Origin: Penelope pileata
Lineage: Eukaryota > Chordata > Aves > Galliformes > Cracidae
DNA: 64,000 nucleotides
NCBI GenBank assembly: GCA_013396635.1
Contig: WBMW01005926.1
Span: 62,718-126,717 of the forward strand
Reading direction: 5' to 3'
Below the pieces are notes generated by a model. That model made no database searches. It worked only from the letters and a program-made list of their open reading frames with translations, and was not told where the DNA came from. Position numbers and translations under genes: made by a program. Below are positions 37,730-49,361 of the stretch, one piece after another (the first letter of the stretch is position 1; each line of letters starts with the position of its first letter).

Positions 37730-37917
37730 TCAGTGACATTTCTTCAGCAGGTGAAAAGTTATATTTTTAACTGCGAGCATGGTCTCTGTGCAGGTTGGTT
37801 TGATCAGCGTCTCAGGAAGTAAAAATCCAAAATGGCCAGTGTCACGCAGCTCAAACGCGAACGCGTAGGGGATGCCGTTTTTGTAGGCCCAGTCCATAGA
37901 GCTGCCAGAACTCACAT
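37730..37917 (-). CDS. CPA6: CPA6 last coding exon (catalytic Glu, stop codon)
   Basis: The final 61 codons and stop of carboxypeptidase A6, a secreted zinc metallocarboxypeptidase (peptidase M14A) that removes C-terminal, mainly large hydrophobic residues and associates with the extracellular matrix. The exon opens with the last two bases of a split Tyr codon, then VSSGSSMDWAYKNGIPYAF. It contains FELRDTG, whose Glu is the general base (Glu270 in bovine CPA numbering). The Met in the SSM segment sits where the specificity residue of the pocket lies, which fits an A-type preference; B-type enzymes have Asp. There is an N-glycosylation sequon (NIT) and the protein ends LLKKCH then TGA. Acceptor TTTCAG. 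Human CPA6 is nearly identical through this exon, so the call is firm. Confidence 0.96.
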
Positions 37918-39497
37918 CTGAAAGAGAGAATTCAGCAAATATTAAAAAGAAAAAGAAAAGTTCAACGTGGGTCGTGTTGAAAGCACTGGAAAGTTACTGT
38001 GGCATTTTATCTATAGCACACAGCGAATACACCTGCAACTCTCTGACTCTGAACACCCTTCAGAGAGTGGCATGGATGCCCAGAACCTTCTGAAAGGTGC
38101 TCAGCCCAATAGAGGATTAGACCCTTGATTTTTATAGGAAAAAATAATAACTGGCTTCTCTGTGTAAAAAAAAAAAAATAAAAGCAAACTTTTAGTCTAT
38201 AGGCCCAAACTGTTCTTATCCCCGAGTGAGTGCATTCTGAAGCTTCGCTTCCACAAAGAACTCCCTGCTGGACCCTTGCTCTGCATGCTCCTAGGTTTAA
38301 CCTGTTGGGTTTTTTTTAGGCAATTCCTTTGCAAAGAGAAGGGAGAAAGGTGATAAAATAAACGACATTTTCCTTTTCAAAGTGCTTTTAAAATTTCTCT
38401 TCATTTCTATCTCATTGTCTCATGATTCCACTACAGCATGAGGGCATTTGTATAGGTGGTGTCTAATATTAACAAACCTTCCAGAGGAAGTGTGTTTCTT
38501 ACGCTTTTGGTTATCGCCATATGTTGATTACCCAAGACACTTATATTTATATAAAGATCCATCTCCCATGCGGCCTGCTTTCTTCTGTGCAGTTCTAGCA
38601 TTAATTCACACTGCTCTTTCTTCGATGCAGTGAATGACTGCTCTGTAATGAGCACGAGATGATGACTGTGCTGCGAGATGAAGGCCCACGATAAAGCGTG
38701 ATACGTAGAGTTCCCACCAAAACACAGCAACAGCAAGGGAGATGCAGGAGATTGCTTGGGAAAGATCTTGCTATTTACTTAAGCTTCCCACTTTTTCAGT
38801 CCTATACTTAAGAAGAGAATGCAGGCCTCATAGTTTTAGTAAAGGGAATGATGTTTCATTGAAACCTGTTGAATTTCATTTCCTTTTCCCTGTCTGCATG
38901 GACAGCTTGTCTGACAAATGTCGTTACATATTTAAAGGACGTATTTTAGAGACATTTTGTTTATGTGGGAAAATTCATTTGAAGTCACCCTCTGAAAAAA
39001 AATATTCACATAAAGATACTATTGCTGCCAGTTATCATCATTTAAACACTGAGAAATTTGAAACCTAGGTCTTAGGTTTTAGAATGAGCTCTGAATAACT
39101 GTATCTGTCACAAGTGCACAGAGGGAGAGACAAAGTAATGGTGAAAAATGAAAACTACTTTGAATTATCTTCTCCCAAATATTTCATAACTTGGTAGTGC
39201 ATTTACAATATCTGTCTTTTATAAAAAAAAAACTATGTTTTTATATTTTCTGAATGCATTAGTCGCTGGATTTCCCCTCTCAAATGCATTGCATTTTAAT
39301 CTCTTTTATTGCATCAATTGGCCTAATCTTACTGCAATCAACCGACTGAGTCAGTTACAAAACTTCTTCTTTCACCTTCCTCACCATCCACAACAGGAGC
39401 AAAGTTCGTTTAAACAGTATTTGCTTCTTTTGTTATAACAAAGGTAGTCTCCTTCTTATTATAGATAGTCATAAACTGGTGTCAGAGGGAAACTCAC
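37918..39497 (-). other. CPA6: CPA6 intron between the last two coding exons
   Basis: A 1.6 kb phase-1 intron with GT donor at the 39,497 end and AG acceptor at the 37,918 end. It contains an open minus-strand frame of 101 codons (38,431-38,736) that resembles no family I know and lacks credible splice sites, plus short A and T runs. Nothing else is recognised. Confidence 0.85.
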
Positions 39498-39582
39498 ACA
39501 AAGTGCTAGATGCAGGACCGTATCTGTATCTTACACCATAGGCAGACTGAAGAGCATTAACAGCATTATAGGCTGCAGATTC
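39498..39582 (-). CDS. CPA6: CPA6 penultimate coding exon
   Basis: Twenty-eight codons plus one base, starting ESAAYNAVNALQ and ending YRYGPASSTL, part of the carboxypeptidase fold just before the substrate-covering Tyr248. That Tyr codon is split: its T is the last base here and AT opens the next exon. The donor is TTGT followed by GTGAGT. Another GT lies two bases upstream (TT followed by GTGTGA), but using it would shift the frame, and the human protein (Leu-Tyr-Val-Ser-Ser across the junction) supports the downstream choice. The acceptor is CACAG. It joins in phase 0 to the previous exon. Confidence 0.95.
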
Positions 39583-42500
39583 CTGTGTGGGGGAGAAAAA
39601 ACAAATGCATAAATTACATTCTGAATTAAATACTGCACCGAGGTTGGAACCTGAGCTATGCATCGCTGCCTGCTGGTGCAATGCCCTGTTCCATAAGTCC
39701 ACAGGAGCTAATGTAAAATGATTTTAAGCGAGAAATGCATTATTTATTTTTATTGATGGCAACTCCCTCATGCTAAGAGCTTGATTCAGTATTTTCATGG
39801 CATAAAAAAGCTCACTGCATTGTGCATGATCAGCCATTAAATAGTTGTAATTATAGGTGTATGTATACCGATTCAGTGACACAACAAATGTAGGTAACAT
39901 GTGAGATGGTGAGGTAAAAAAAAAAAAATCTTTTTCAGGCAGTATAAAAGCTGTGCAAACATTTTTCTGCCAACACCTGCAGATATTTTTCCAAGTTTAC
40001 TAAACCTCATTTCTGCTGGGTGGGGAAAGCAACATTCCACAGTGGTTCAGTGAGCAGAGTGAGAAGACGCAGATTCTACTCCTGAATCTCTGATGGTCTG
40101 GGGAGTGTTCATTGCTGGACTAACTTCCTCTGCAACCAGATGACATAGGCCTGGAGATCTATTTCCACTATTGCAGAAACGTAAATTCAGTACTGTATGA
40201 GGAAAATGAGCACCTAAATTTCAAGAGCCAAATTTCATATGGATGTTTAGGAGGTTCATGGCATCCTGTGAAACTGAGTGCAGAAGGCCTGGCCTGTGGC
40301 AAATTCTGAGGGTCACACATGAACACCGCTTGCAAACAAAGATGCACATATTTGGAAGGAAAAGGAATATTATGATCCCGAAGGAAAGGATCCTGGAGAA
40401 TGTAGAGTGTAGGCCAGGAATACCTACAAAACACAGAGCAATCTTCCTGTAAAGAACACAACTGTAGCAAGAGACTGCTGAACTTTGAACTTCTATTGGA
40501 AACTGCGGTGGTTGTTTAAACAGTTTTATTTCCTGAAGAGCTGTAGGATTCAGTTTATGTAAGTCTTGATGAACTCGGTCCTTGCGCTGCTATTCACAGA
40601 CACTGGATGAGTGCACTGGGAAGGATCACTCTGTACCTGCCTTTCCATTTATCCACCTTCCCTGAACGTCCAGTCCTTTGCAGTTGTCACGAGCCAGGAT
40701 TCTGGCCTGATCTTTGGTTTGACCTGTACAGACATTCCTGTTGTGGATCTTTGTCCACTCTAGTAGACAAGCTAGAGAAAACTGCTTTAAAATGTCTTTC
40801 CGGAAAAAAAAACAACAACAATCCACATTTATTTTCCCTTATTGGTGAGCAAGTAGGGCTTGGAACAGTTAATTTTACAATGAGAACTGCTCTTATCAAA
40901 TGGAAGAGCAATTTTTTACCCCATTACAAAACTCTGCTAGGCATAACTGGATTTGTTCTGTTCGTTTCTTAGTGCAGAGCTTTGTGCCAGAGACTCTGGC
41001 CTGGTACTTTCATCTCACCCCTTATCTCTCTCTTACCCACTCCACGAGAAGCTGCGTGCAGGCAGGAGCTGAACTCAGTGCAGGGCTAGAATGTGGCAAC
41101 CAATTCGTGCAGAAGGGCAACTTCTGACTCATGTGTACCAAGCATGAGGAGGTGGTGGGAGGCCTGAGGCAGAGGGAAGGGCTGTCCTTGGGACCATTCC
41201 CTTCTTACACATGCAGATGTCTCAGCTTTTGTGAGTCAGGGCACACGCATGACCCTGATGGGCCAAGAGGTCAGACCCTGCTAGGCCGCAGTGGTGGCAG
41301 TGGTCCCAGTAAATGTGTTGTGAAAAGGAGAACGCAGCCATGAAGGAGAATGCTCCCTGCATGAGTTACACATTGTGCAGCAATGACAGAAAAGAGGCAA
41401 GCCCTGTTGAAATCATTCTGAAGAAATACTTTGGCAATTCCCATTTTAAAACAGCACAACAGCATTGAGCTCTGCACAGGGCCAGCAACTGCCCGAAGGT
41501 CAGCCCGGAAGGTACGCAAGTACATGCCTGGCACGTAGGCAGGTGTCCTTGTGCTGCTCTTAGACACAAGGGCTGCTGCTCATGGCCACTGCTGGGGTTA
41601 CATACCCAAAATTGGGTTCTGACCTGTGTCATGCCATGCAGATAGTACTGTGAATAAATCCAAGCAACCAGCCTTTGAACACCCGCAAAGAGAAAGCTCC
41701 ACATAGAACTGTCAGATTTTTACAAGGAGATACACAAACTCAGGTGTGTCATGTAAGCTTGCTGTAAACACTGCAGCACATGACTGTACAGGAAAAAAAG
41801 GAGTGAACAGTAGGTGAAATTTAAAACTCTCTAGGTAGATAAATGTTTCTGATGGCTTTTTTTTTTCCCCCAATCTTAAAATACGCTTTACATTTTAAGC
41901 ATCTTAAAAGAACAGATTTCAGGAGAGTATTAATAAGAGACTTGTGCCTAAATTAGAACAGAGTATGCATGTTGTGATCAGTACACAGCTCTCCAGTTTC
42001 AAAGCAGCTCTGAATAATTGAACACTTTAATCAAAACGGTAACTGACAGGTCTCCAGAATGATACGACCCAGACAGAAACATCCTTTCTTTTGCTTGGTA
42101 TTAATTGTGTCCCCCTGTTAACATCAAATGCTCTATCTGTTGTGCATGTGGAGTCCTCTGAACAGAGTCCATGTAGATCAGCAAAGCTTGTTCTATCAGC
42201 AGCAGGAAACAGGGACTGCGACTTTCCAGCTCACTGTAATTCTACAGGAGAGCTGGAGAATCTGAAATATCAGCCTCAGTCACCATTTGAGACACTTCAA
42301 ATATTAAAGATTATTCAAAGGAGCCACCAGCTGATGGAGCCTTTGGCTGTCTGCAAATGTTAAAACTTATAAATAAATAAGCAACAGTATTCCATTCATT
42401 TTCACTCTAACACCCACACTGAACTTTCTAAATAACAGGAAATTACTTCAGTTTCTAATTCCAACTTTCCTGTTCTTTTAGCTCCATTGTAATAAGAAGA

Positions 42501-44152
42501 ACGATGGATTCCAAATACTGGCAGAGTATTTAGAATTGGGATTTGACTTCCATTTGTCCAGAGCTGTTCTGTAAAAAACTTGAGATCTCCACACCCTGAA
42601 TGAATTTCCTGACACTGTGTCTGCTATTGTCTTACATTAGTCTGGGTGTTGTTGGTACCCAGCAATCATCTTGCAGAGGAGATGCTGATTCTTCCTAACA
42701 CCACATCTTTACATTTTGCTGTCTTGTCCATTCTAAAAAAAGGATGTTTGCACCTGCGAGTGTTCAAAGAAATGAGATTCTGATCTTTAACATTCCCGGT
42801 CTACTTTTTTTTGTGTAGGTAATAGTTACCAGTTCATTTGGGAAGCTCTTCTTTCCCTTTGCTACTCCCAAAAAGACGGTGGACAAGGTAGAATAAAAAC
42901 AAGGTTCATGGATTTATTCGCAGTCAGTGCAGTGTTTGGTTGCCAGTCCCCACAAGTTTCATATTTTTAGCTCCTCTGACTGCATAGCTAACTTCTAATT
43001 TGCTCTGTTTCCCAAGAATGACATCAGACAGGAGAAATTTTGGTAGCTCATGAAATTAAGTGTCTTAACAGAAATAAACCAACAAAGAGTTCAGTTTGTG
43101 CGGTGCTTGCTGCTCAGCCTCCTCCAAGGGCAGCTGAGTGAAACTTCTGTGAATCTCCAGGGACTAACACATCATTTATTCTGCACAAGATAAATCTAAG
43201 ATGCAGTTAAGCTCCTTTTGGAGTAAACAAGCTTAAACTAGTAAGCTAAATGTCACCATAACTTTCAAGACCAAAATAAGAGGTGTATGGACAATGTAAT
43301 TTTACCAAGAATTGAGGGCAAAAGAAAGAGGCTTGCTACAAATTGCTGCAATGTGTCTGTGAGCAGGAGCAAACAGCAAGTGAAGGTTGAGCAACATCTC
43401 CCTAGGAGAATGGGTTAAAAGGGGGGGGTTGTATGTACAGGAGGCTGGCTAAAAACAGACTTCAAACTGCAAGCAGGGGAAATAGCTCTCCTGCATTTGA
43501 ATGAGCACGGAATACATGAAATGTATGTATTTGTAAATCAATAGGCTTGCATCAAACCCCATACTATTAATCTGTTCTCCTAATAGACAAAAGCTCCAGA
43601 GCACCTGGTGTTAATTGACTGCATGTCTTAAAGTGCTAAAAGCACTATGCCTGAGCAGATTGATACATAAAGCAAAAGAAGCTTTATTTTTAGTGAAATC
43701 TATCAGATTTCTCTTCTAATGGATAAATGTAAACCATTTCAATTTTATTTTGATCATAAAATTGAAGACGATTTTTGTGCCTCAAGGGTTCTGAGCATGA
43801 AGGGATAGAATTTCAGCTAGATGCCCAAGGACTTGACTACATAATTCCTATTACTATTAATTAAATAAAATGAAAGAAGATGATAATGACTCTAATTAAA
43901 ACCCAGGGATTTATCCTATCAGGTGATTTTCAGGGACTGATGGATGGAAGGCACTATACCAGTTTAATCAAATTACTGCTGACTCACTTCAGGGGAAGGT
44001 TATATAATCAGAAATGAGACTGCAAGCAGATCCATATTGCTCTGTATTAAATAAGTGAAAAGCATGGAAGAAACAAATTTCCTCTCAAAACTAAATTGTA
44101 CCAAAAAATGTTACGTAGGGAACTATATTCTCCCCGCTGCCAATGTACTTAC
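39583..44152 (-). other. CPA6: CPA6 intron (4.6 kb)
   Basis: Phase-0 intron with donor GTAAGT after the exon ending NFSCV. It contains no recognised gene or transposon. The part nearest the upstream exon (43.5-44.0 kb) is rich in TAATTA/ATTAAT-type motifs (see findings). A G-rich run sits near 43,422-43,428. Confidence 0.85.
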
Positions 44153-44355
44153 CACACAGCTGAAGTTTGGGATAGTTTCATATTTGTAAGAGTAAGGGTA
44201 CAGCAGCATCTGTGCATATGCGTGGAAGGACAAATAGGCTTTTATTTGTTTCCGATGTTTGCGGAGAAAATGAGCAACGGCCTTTACCTCAGGCTCAGAC
44301 TCAGGGAAGGGACCACAGTAGGTGTCATCGCATGGGTGAAGGGAAGCGCCTTCAT
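44153..44355 (-). CDS. CPA6: CPA6 coding exon with third zinc ligand
   Basis: The largest CPA6 exon in the window: two bases finishing a split Asp codon, then 67 codons. It begins EGASLHPCDDTYCGPFPESE and ends KYETIPNFSCV. The SFHAYAQ segment holds the third zinc ligand (His196 in bovine CPA numbering) and Tyr198, next to the substrate. Cys residues in the CDDTYCG region fit the disulphide known in this family. The acceptor is CTAG and the donor GTAAGT, and the frame joins cleanly on both sides. A longer open frame continues upstream into the intron, but homology stops exactly at the acceptor. Confidence 0.96.
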
Positions 44356-47300
44356 CTAGAATGGAATGAGAAAGCTGATGGTGAGCAGTCTGAGAATTTC
44401 TAAGGGTCAGCCTGCGTGAGCCCATGTACAAAAGCATGCAAAGCAACCAACAAATGGCTTTTGTGTGACTGGTGGGCATGCGCGAGTGGAACCTCAGTAC
44501 AGCAATCTGTTCATCCAGTAGACACACCAAGTGGCCAAGTGGCCAGCTACACGCAGTTCTCCCCAGAGGATGTATTTTTAACCCAACAGAAAAAGGAGAG
44601 CCTGACTTCATTGTATTTTCTTCACTGGCTTTCCATATGAGGGGCATACTTCATTATAGCATTTCAGCATGGAGGTTTCATTAAAACCAGTTTATCGGCT
44701 TATTTGAAATCAAAGAGCTATACCTCTTTCACTAGTCACTGCCAGGACAAATCTGGCATTTAAGAGTAGTTTAACTTACTAGCTTATTCAGTGATAGTTG
44801 CAATGGTAGGTAGCTAATCTCAACACACATTACCTTAGGGACTGGTTTGAAATGTGAGAAATTCCCTGAATACTGCCTATTTTTACTCTTACAAACCTTA
44901 TGGGAAAAAAACGATGTGCTGCATGGGATGATTGCTCAGTTAGCTAAAATAGAAATCATGTCAGCTTGCACAGGGCTTATTTTTCTTTCAAAAAGGGGGA
45001 GGAGTTCAATTGTGAGGATTTCTTTCACCTCATCATCCTGCTCAGGTGGCAGTAAGCTACAGAAGCGAAGCCTCCGTGTAATATCCCATGAGGTAGTGAA
45101 AGATGAAACTCAGAAAAGGAGACGTGGCAGTGGCTCCTTTATCATCTAACAATTCTGGTTTGCTTACAGCTTAGGGCTGAGGCCTAAAAGAACAATATTT
45201 ATGCAAATCCACACTGCTCTTTTATCCACTGTGATTTCAAAATGCCATGTTTTACTTTGACCTGCAGAATAATAATAGTTTGTTTGTGACATTCCCTTGT
45301 GCCACCGGGGACTTACAAAAGCAGTGTTTTATTCACTTTCCTTTGTATAGTAAGTACGGCCATCTTCAAATAGTAAGAAAAGAGCAGTGTGTGAGAATGC
45401 ATAATAAAATGAAATGGAACAGGGTTATGCAATCATCCTAATGCCAAAAAAAAATTAAAAAGTGAAAGTATTTCATGCTGCAGCTTCATTTGTAATAGGA
45501 AAAATGAGGCTATCATTCAATGGCCACAGGTGGGGATATCAAAAGGTATTAGTGCTTAGATAGCAGTGGATATAGAAGGTTATATTGAGGGCAGATGGTG
45601 TCCTCCCTGCAGAACAGATGGCCACCAAGTCATCCAAATCCCAAGAGCACCCTGCCTTGATGTCTTGTCAGATAATATAGCTAAAGGAAAGCTATTTAAC
45701 AGAACCTCCAGAGCCATTGCGTTTTTTCAATGGATGCTTCACCTCCCGTAGCAGTGTTGTATGCCGAACCATGAAAATGAGCCTCCTTGTTAATAAACAG
45801 CATAATCCTACAAGCTAACTGTAAAATGACCCAGTGGTAAAATATGACTCAGTTTAGTGACTTTTAGTGAAGAAAAGATTCTCTAAACTGCTCAGCCTAC
45901 CATCATGAGCCACTTGCAATCCCAGCCATAGTTAATGCTTTTCCTTGAGTGAAGCTGGCTGGTGGTAAAGAGACTGAGTTTCCATGGTGCCCATGGACAG
46001 TATAAGGATATCCTCAGTTTTCATAGTGCAAGTTCTTTTACAGTAACACAAGGAGGAAAGAAGAAAAAGATACAGTATGTATCAACTCCTGTGAAATTTC
46101 AGAGTTATAGTCATGAGAGGAAAACAGAATTTCATAAAATGTCACCATGCTGCCTTATTTTTGTACCTGGGGGAGGGCAAGTATCCTGGGACATCCCTCA
46201 TAAGTTCAAAAATACAAAGGAAATGTGTGCAGAGACTGGTAAAATAAAGTTTGCTTGTGTACAGAAACAAGACTGGGAGTATAGATGACTGAAGCATGAT
46301 TCTCAAGCTTCCTTGCAGCCACTTCTGCATCCCCACTTCTCCTGTGGGGTACTGTCCTCAGTGAGCAATGGGGTGCACTGGAAATTGGGATGCACTGGAA
46401 ATTTTTACTCCCACTGCTTCTCTTGAGAGCTTTGGATGCAAACCCCTTCATTGGATTTCCCCTATAAAATGATTTAGTTCTATGTACCTCATTACTGTCT
46501 TTTAAGTTGTGACTTATCTTAAGAACGTTAAACCACTGTGCCAGTTATTGCACATATATATATATGAGGGAGCATCTGTGCCCCAGAGATCTTGCAGTCA
46601 GTATCCACCTCGGTCTGTATGCAATTTCTGTGCACTATTTTGGGCACAGGGGGCTGCAGAGTGACATCTATCACAATAAGTGATATAGCCCTTTTCTCAG
46701 CCCCCAGAGAATACAGAAGCAATATCATAAAGCTTACATCAAAGCTCTACACTAGAAGGGGAGAGCAGAGGGGATGCTGTGCACTCTTTCCCAAATAGCT
46801 CAGTGCAGCAGGCACACGGCAGCTTTGCTGGGGCTGGTTCTGCCACATCACACCTGCCTGGGAGCCCCGCCGCGAAGTTCAAGCCTTGTCTGCAAACACT
46901 AAGTGCGTCTGAACTCTATTAAAAGGTTTTTAGAAACATATGCGGGATTAAATTTTAAGTGCATCATGATTATACCAGTCTCAAAGTGTGATATGATCCA
47001 GATTCTTCTTTGCCTCATTTAGTGTCAGATTAATGAGAACGCGGGGCTCCGGGTGAGGATCTTCTGAGCATCAGTCAGCCCTGGCCATGAAAGAGCTCTT
47101 TATTCTCTAGTGAAATAGAGAATCAGTGGAATTTGGGGTCCAGTGCGGGAAGCAGAGCATGTGCTTAGTGGGATGATGAGCAACCCTGGAAGAATTTTTA
47201 TTTTTTTAAGTCGGGCTGAGGACCTGTCTTTCATGTGTAGCGCAGGGAAGAAACACAACAAGCATTGGACTGCAGCACAAAATGTGTGTGTATTGTTAGA

Positions 47301-48904
47301 GTTTCAGCCTAGAAAAAAACCCTTTTTCTTTTATGGAAAAATGAGCAAACATTATCAGAACTGAGCAAAAAGTGTTTGTGTTTTAATATAGTGGGAGCGT
47401 TTTAATACAGGGGGGAGTTTTTAATACAGGGGAGAGGGAGGAGCGGAGTCATTTGAACAAAAGAAAGATTAATTAGGACCAGAAGGAAAATGCATGGTGT
47501 GAATATTAATGTCCCACTGATAGGTCACTATAATATGGCTTTGAGGACTTTGCAAGAGAATGTTCATTCTAATTATGCCAGTGGCTGTCTTCTGAATAGT
47601 AAACATATCTCCCCAAAATACCTGCAGTTGTGACTTAAGTGCTTAATTAAATAACAGTGATGCAGGACTTTGGTCCGTTTTTACATTATTTTGCAGCATA
47701 GAATTGCCTTGAAGATCACGATAGCAGGACGATATTCTGTAGTGGAGAGATTCTCGTTCTAACAATGGTGACTTCCAGTCTGTAACTTCTGTGTCTGTCT
47801 CTTCACTGTAAGTGGAGTTAATAGAAATTGGAAGCGTATTCACAGGTCCATATTTATTGAATGAGTTCTTCTCTTCACTCTTATCTCACTTCTAATCACC
47901 CCAGGTAGATTATTTACACTTACATTTATCCTTACAATTTTAAAAAATCTACTTGTACAGTCAGGTCGGATCGCACAGTGCTTGCTCTTACTGCAAGCAA
48001 TCAGAGCACTGCAGAAACACCTGGAGACCTTCAGCGGAAAAGGGATGGGCTGAAGGGAAGACCATTGAGTTAAAAATGTGTAAACAGCTTCAGAGAGGTG
48101 AAAGACGTTGCTGAGGATGGGAGAGCAGGTCAGCAGAAGAGCCAGGTGTATAATGCTGTATTTCACAACGAAGGACTATTATGTTCTGCTACAGTAGAAC
48201 TTGTATGGCTGCTGACTCCTCTGCAGAGTTGCATCACCTTGCTGTAAGTTTTAATAAAATACCCTTTCTCATTCAGTTGATTCATTCCAAATCTTCTGCT
48301 AGTATTTCATTACTACTGTGTTCTATATGCAAAATTTAGGTCAGATTTTATGAAAGTACAGAAATTCTAGGAGCTTAAAACTTGATCTCCATGCATTTAA
48401 AAGCACATTCTTTCTTCATTAAGTTGCTAACAATAATGGTCTTAAAATATTCTCAGACATTTCTCTACAGGGCCAACAAAGCAAATCTGTTTCCAAAACT
48501 AAGGTCATTTCAAGAAGAGAGTAATTAAATAAAACAACATCTAAAATGTTTCCTAAAGCTGTAGTCAGGTAGATGCTGAAGTGGGATGGGTCAGACTCAA
48601 TGCTGTGCTCTGAACGATTCACATTGCAGAAATACAGAATAGCTGCATGTGCAATTTTTCACTTTTGCCACACTTACCATGAAAACTTTTTTTCTCATGA
48701 GATGTCTTTTTCCAAAGTTTAGGACTTTTTTTTTTTAAGATAGAAGAAAGATTCAGGCCTATCTTGAGGTGTTATGGGAAAGCTGCTTCAACTTTGACTA
48801 TGGAAAAGAAAACACTTAACAGATGTGACCTAACCTACTTACTGTGTTGGATAATTAAATGCAGGGTAATCTGAACTGGTGGACCAAAGTATTTCCAGAC
48901 TTAC
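44356..48904 (-). other. CPA6: CPA6 intron (4.5 kb)
   Basis: Phase-1 intron (splits an Asp codon) with donor GTAAGT. It contains a 19-bp tandem repeat near 47.4 kb and a short (AT)n run near 46.55 kb. No gene is recognised; open frames of up to 108 codons on either strand look like chance. Confidence 0.85.
47380..47436. repeat. 19-bp imperfect tandem repeat, 3 copies
   Basis: Three adjacent 19-base units of the form GTTTTAATACAGGGGGGAG, with copies at 47,380-47,398, 47,399-47,417 and 47,418-47,436. The second and third differ only slightly, the first more. It is followed by a purine-rich GGGAGGAG stretch. Confidence 0.85.
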
Positions 48905-48995
48905 CGCACCATTTCACTTTCCAGTTGCGATTAGCATCAACCCCATGACACCGAAACCTGGAGTTCTTCGATCTTGTTTTTCTCCAGAACCGATC
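48905..48995 (-). CDS. CPA6: CPA6 coding exon with substrate-binding Arg and Asn
   Basis: Thirty codons plus one base. It begins DRFWRKTRSKNS, whose Arg in WRKTRS corresponds to Arg127 that stabilises the transition state. It continues with RCHGVDANRNW, whose Asn-Arg pair (Asn144-Arg145) binds the C-terminal carboxylate of the substrate. It ends KVKWC plus G, the first base of an Asp codon completed in the next exon. The acceptor is TTAG and the donor GTAAGT. It lies only 255 bases from the exon upstream of it. Confidence 0.95.
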
Positions 48996-49250
48996 CTAAC
49001 GTAAGTTTTAGAATAGTTAATTAGCAAGATTACTACATTTTGATAGAAATCTATCTGTACGCATGCACACAAAAACTCACCCCTGTTAAACATACTCAGT
49101 ATTCTATTTTAATTGAATTAATTTACCTCAGTTTTGCATGACACAAAGTGATGGGTGAGATTATACTGAAAGTCACTTTTGAATGATGTAATAAGCATTC
49201 GCTCTTCCTGTCTGAACAATTTTTTGAGTAATACTACTGATAGTACTTAC

Positions 49251-49361
49251 ATTTGTCCAGCTAAAATGGTATCCATCCACATTAAACACTGGCATGATAT
49301 AGAAGTACAGCTGAGTTAGCATCCTTTTCATGGCAGGATCAGTCTGGTACGTCTCAAGAGC
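49251..49361 (-). CDS. CPA6: CPA6 coding exon (PVFNVDGY segment)
   Basis: Exactly 37 codons between phase-0 junctions, starting ALETYQTDPAMKRML and ending YHFSWTN. It contains YFYIMPVFNVDGY, a conserved core strand of M14A carboxypeptidases leading to the substrate-binding loop of the next exon. Acceptor TTTAG, donor GTAAGT. The first half (TYQTDPAMKRML) is a surface helix and is the part most changed from the human sequence. Confidence 0.95.

Noticed and set aside
38431..38736. 101-codon frame in the last CPA6 intron, considered as an alternative exon
   Set aside because: It matches no carboxypeptidase or other family I know, and the flanking CPA6 exons join in frame without it.
44356..44647. 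Upstream extension of the CPA6 44 kb exon as one continuous open frame
   Set aside because: Homology to CPA6 stops exactly at the CTAG acceptor, and the previous exon supplies the missing base of the split Asp codon.
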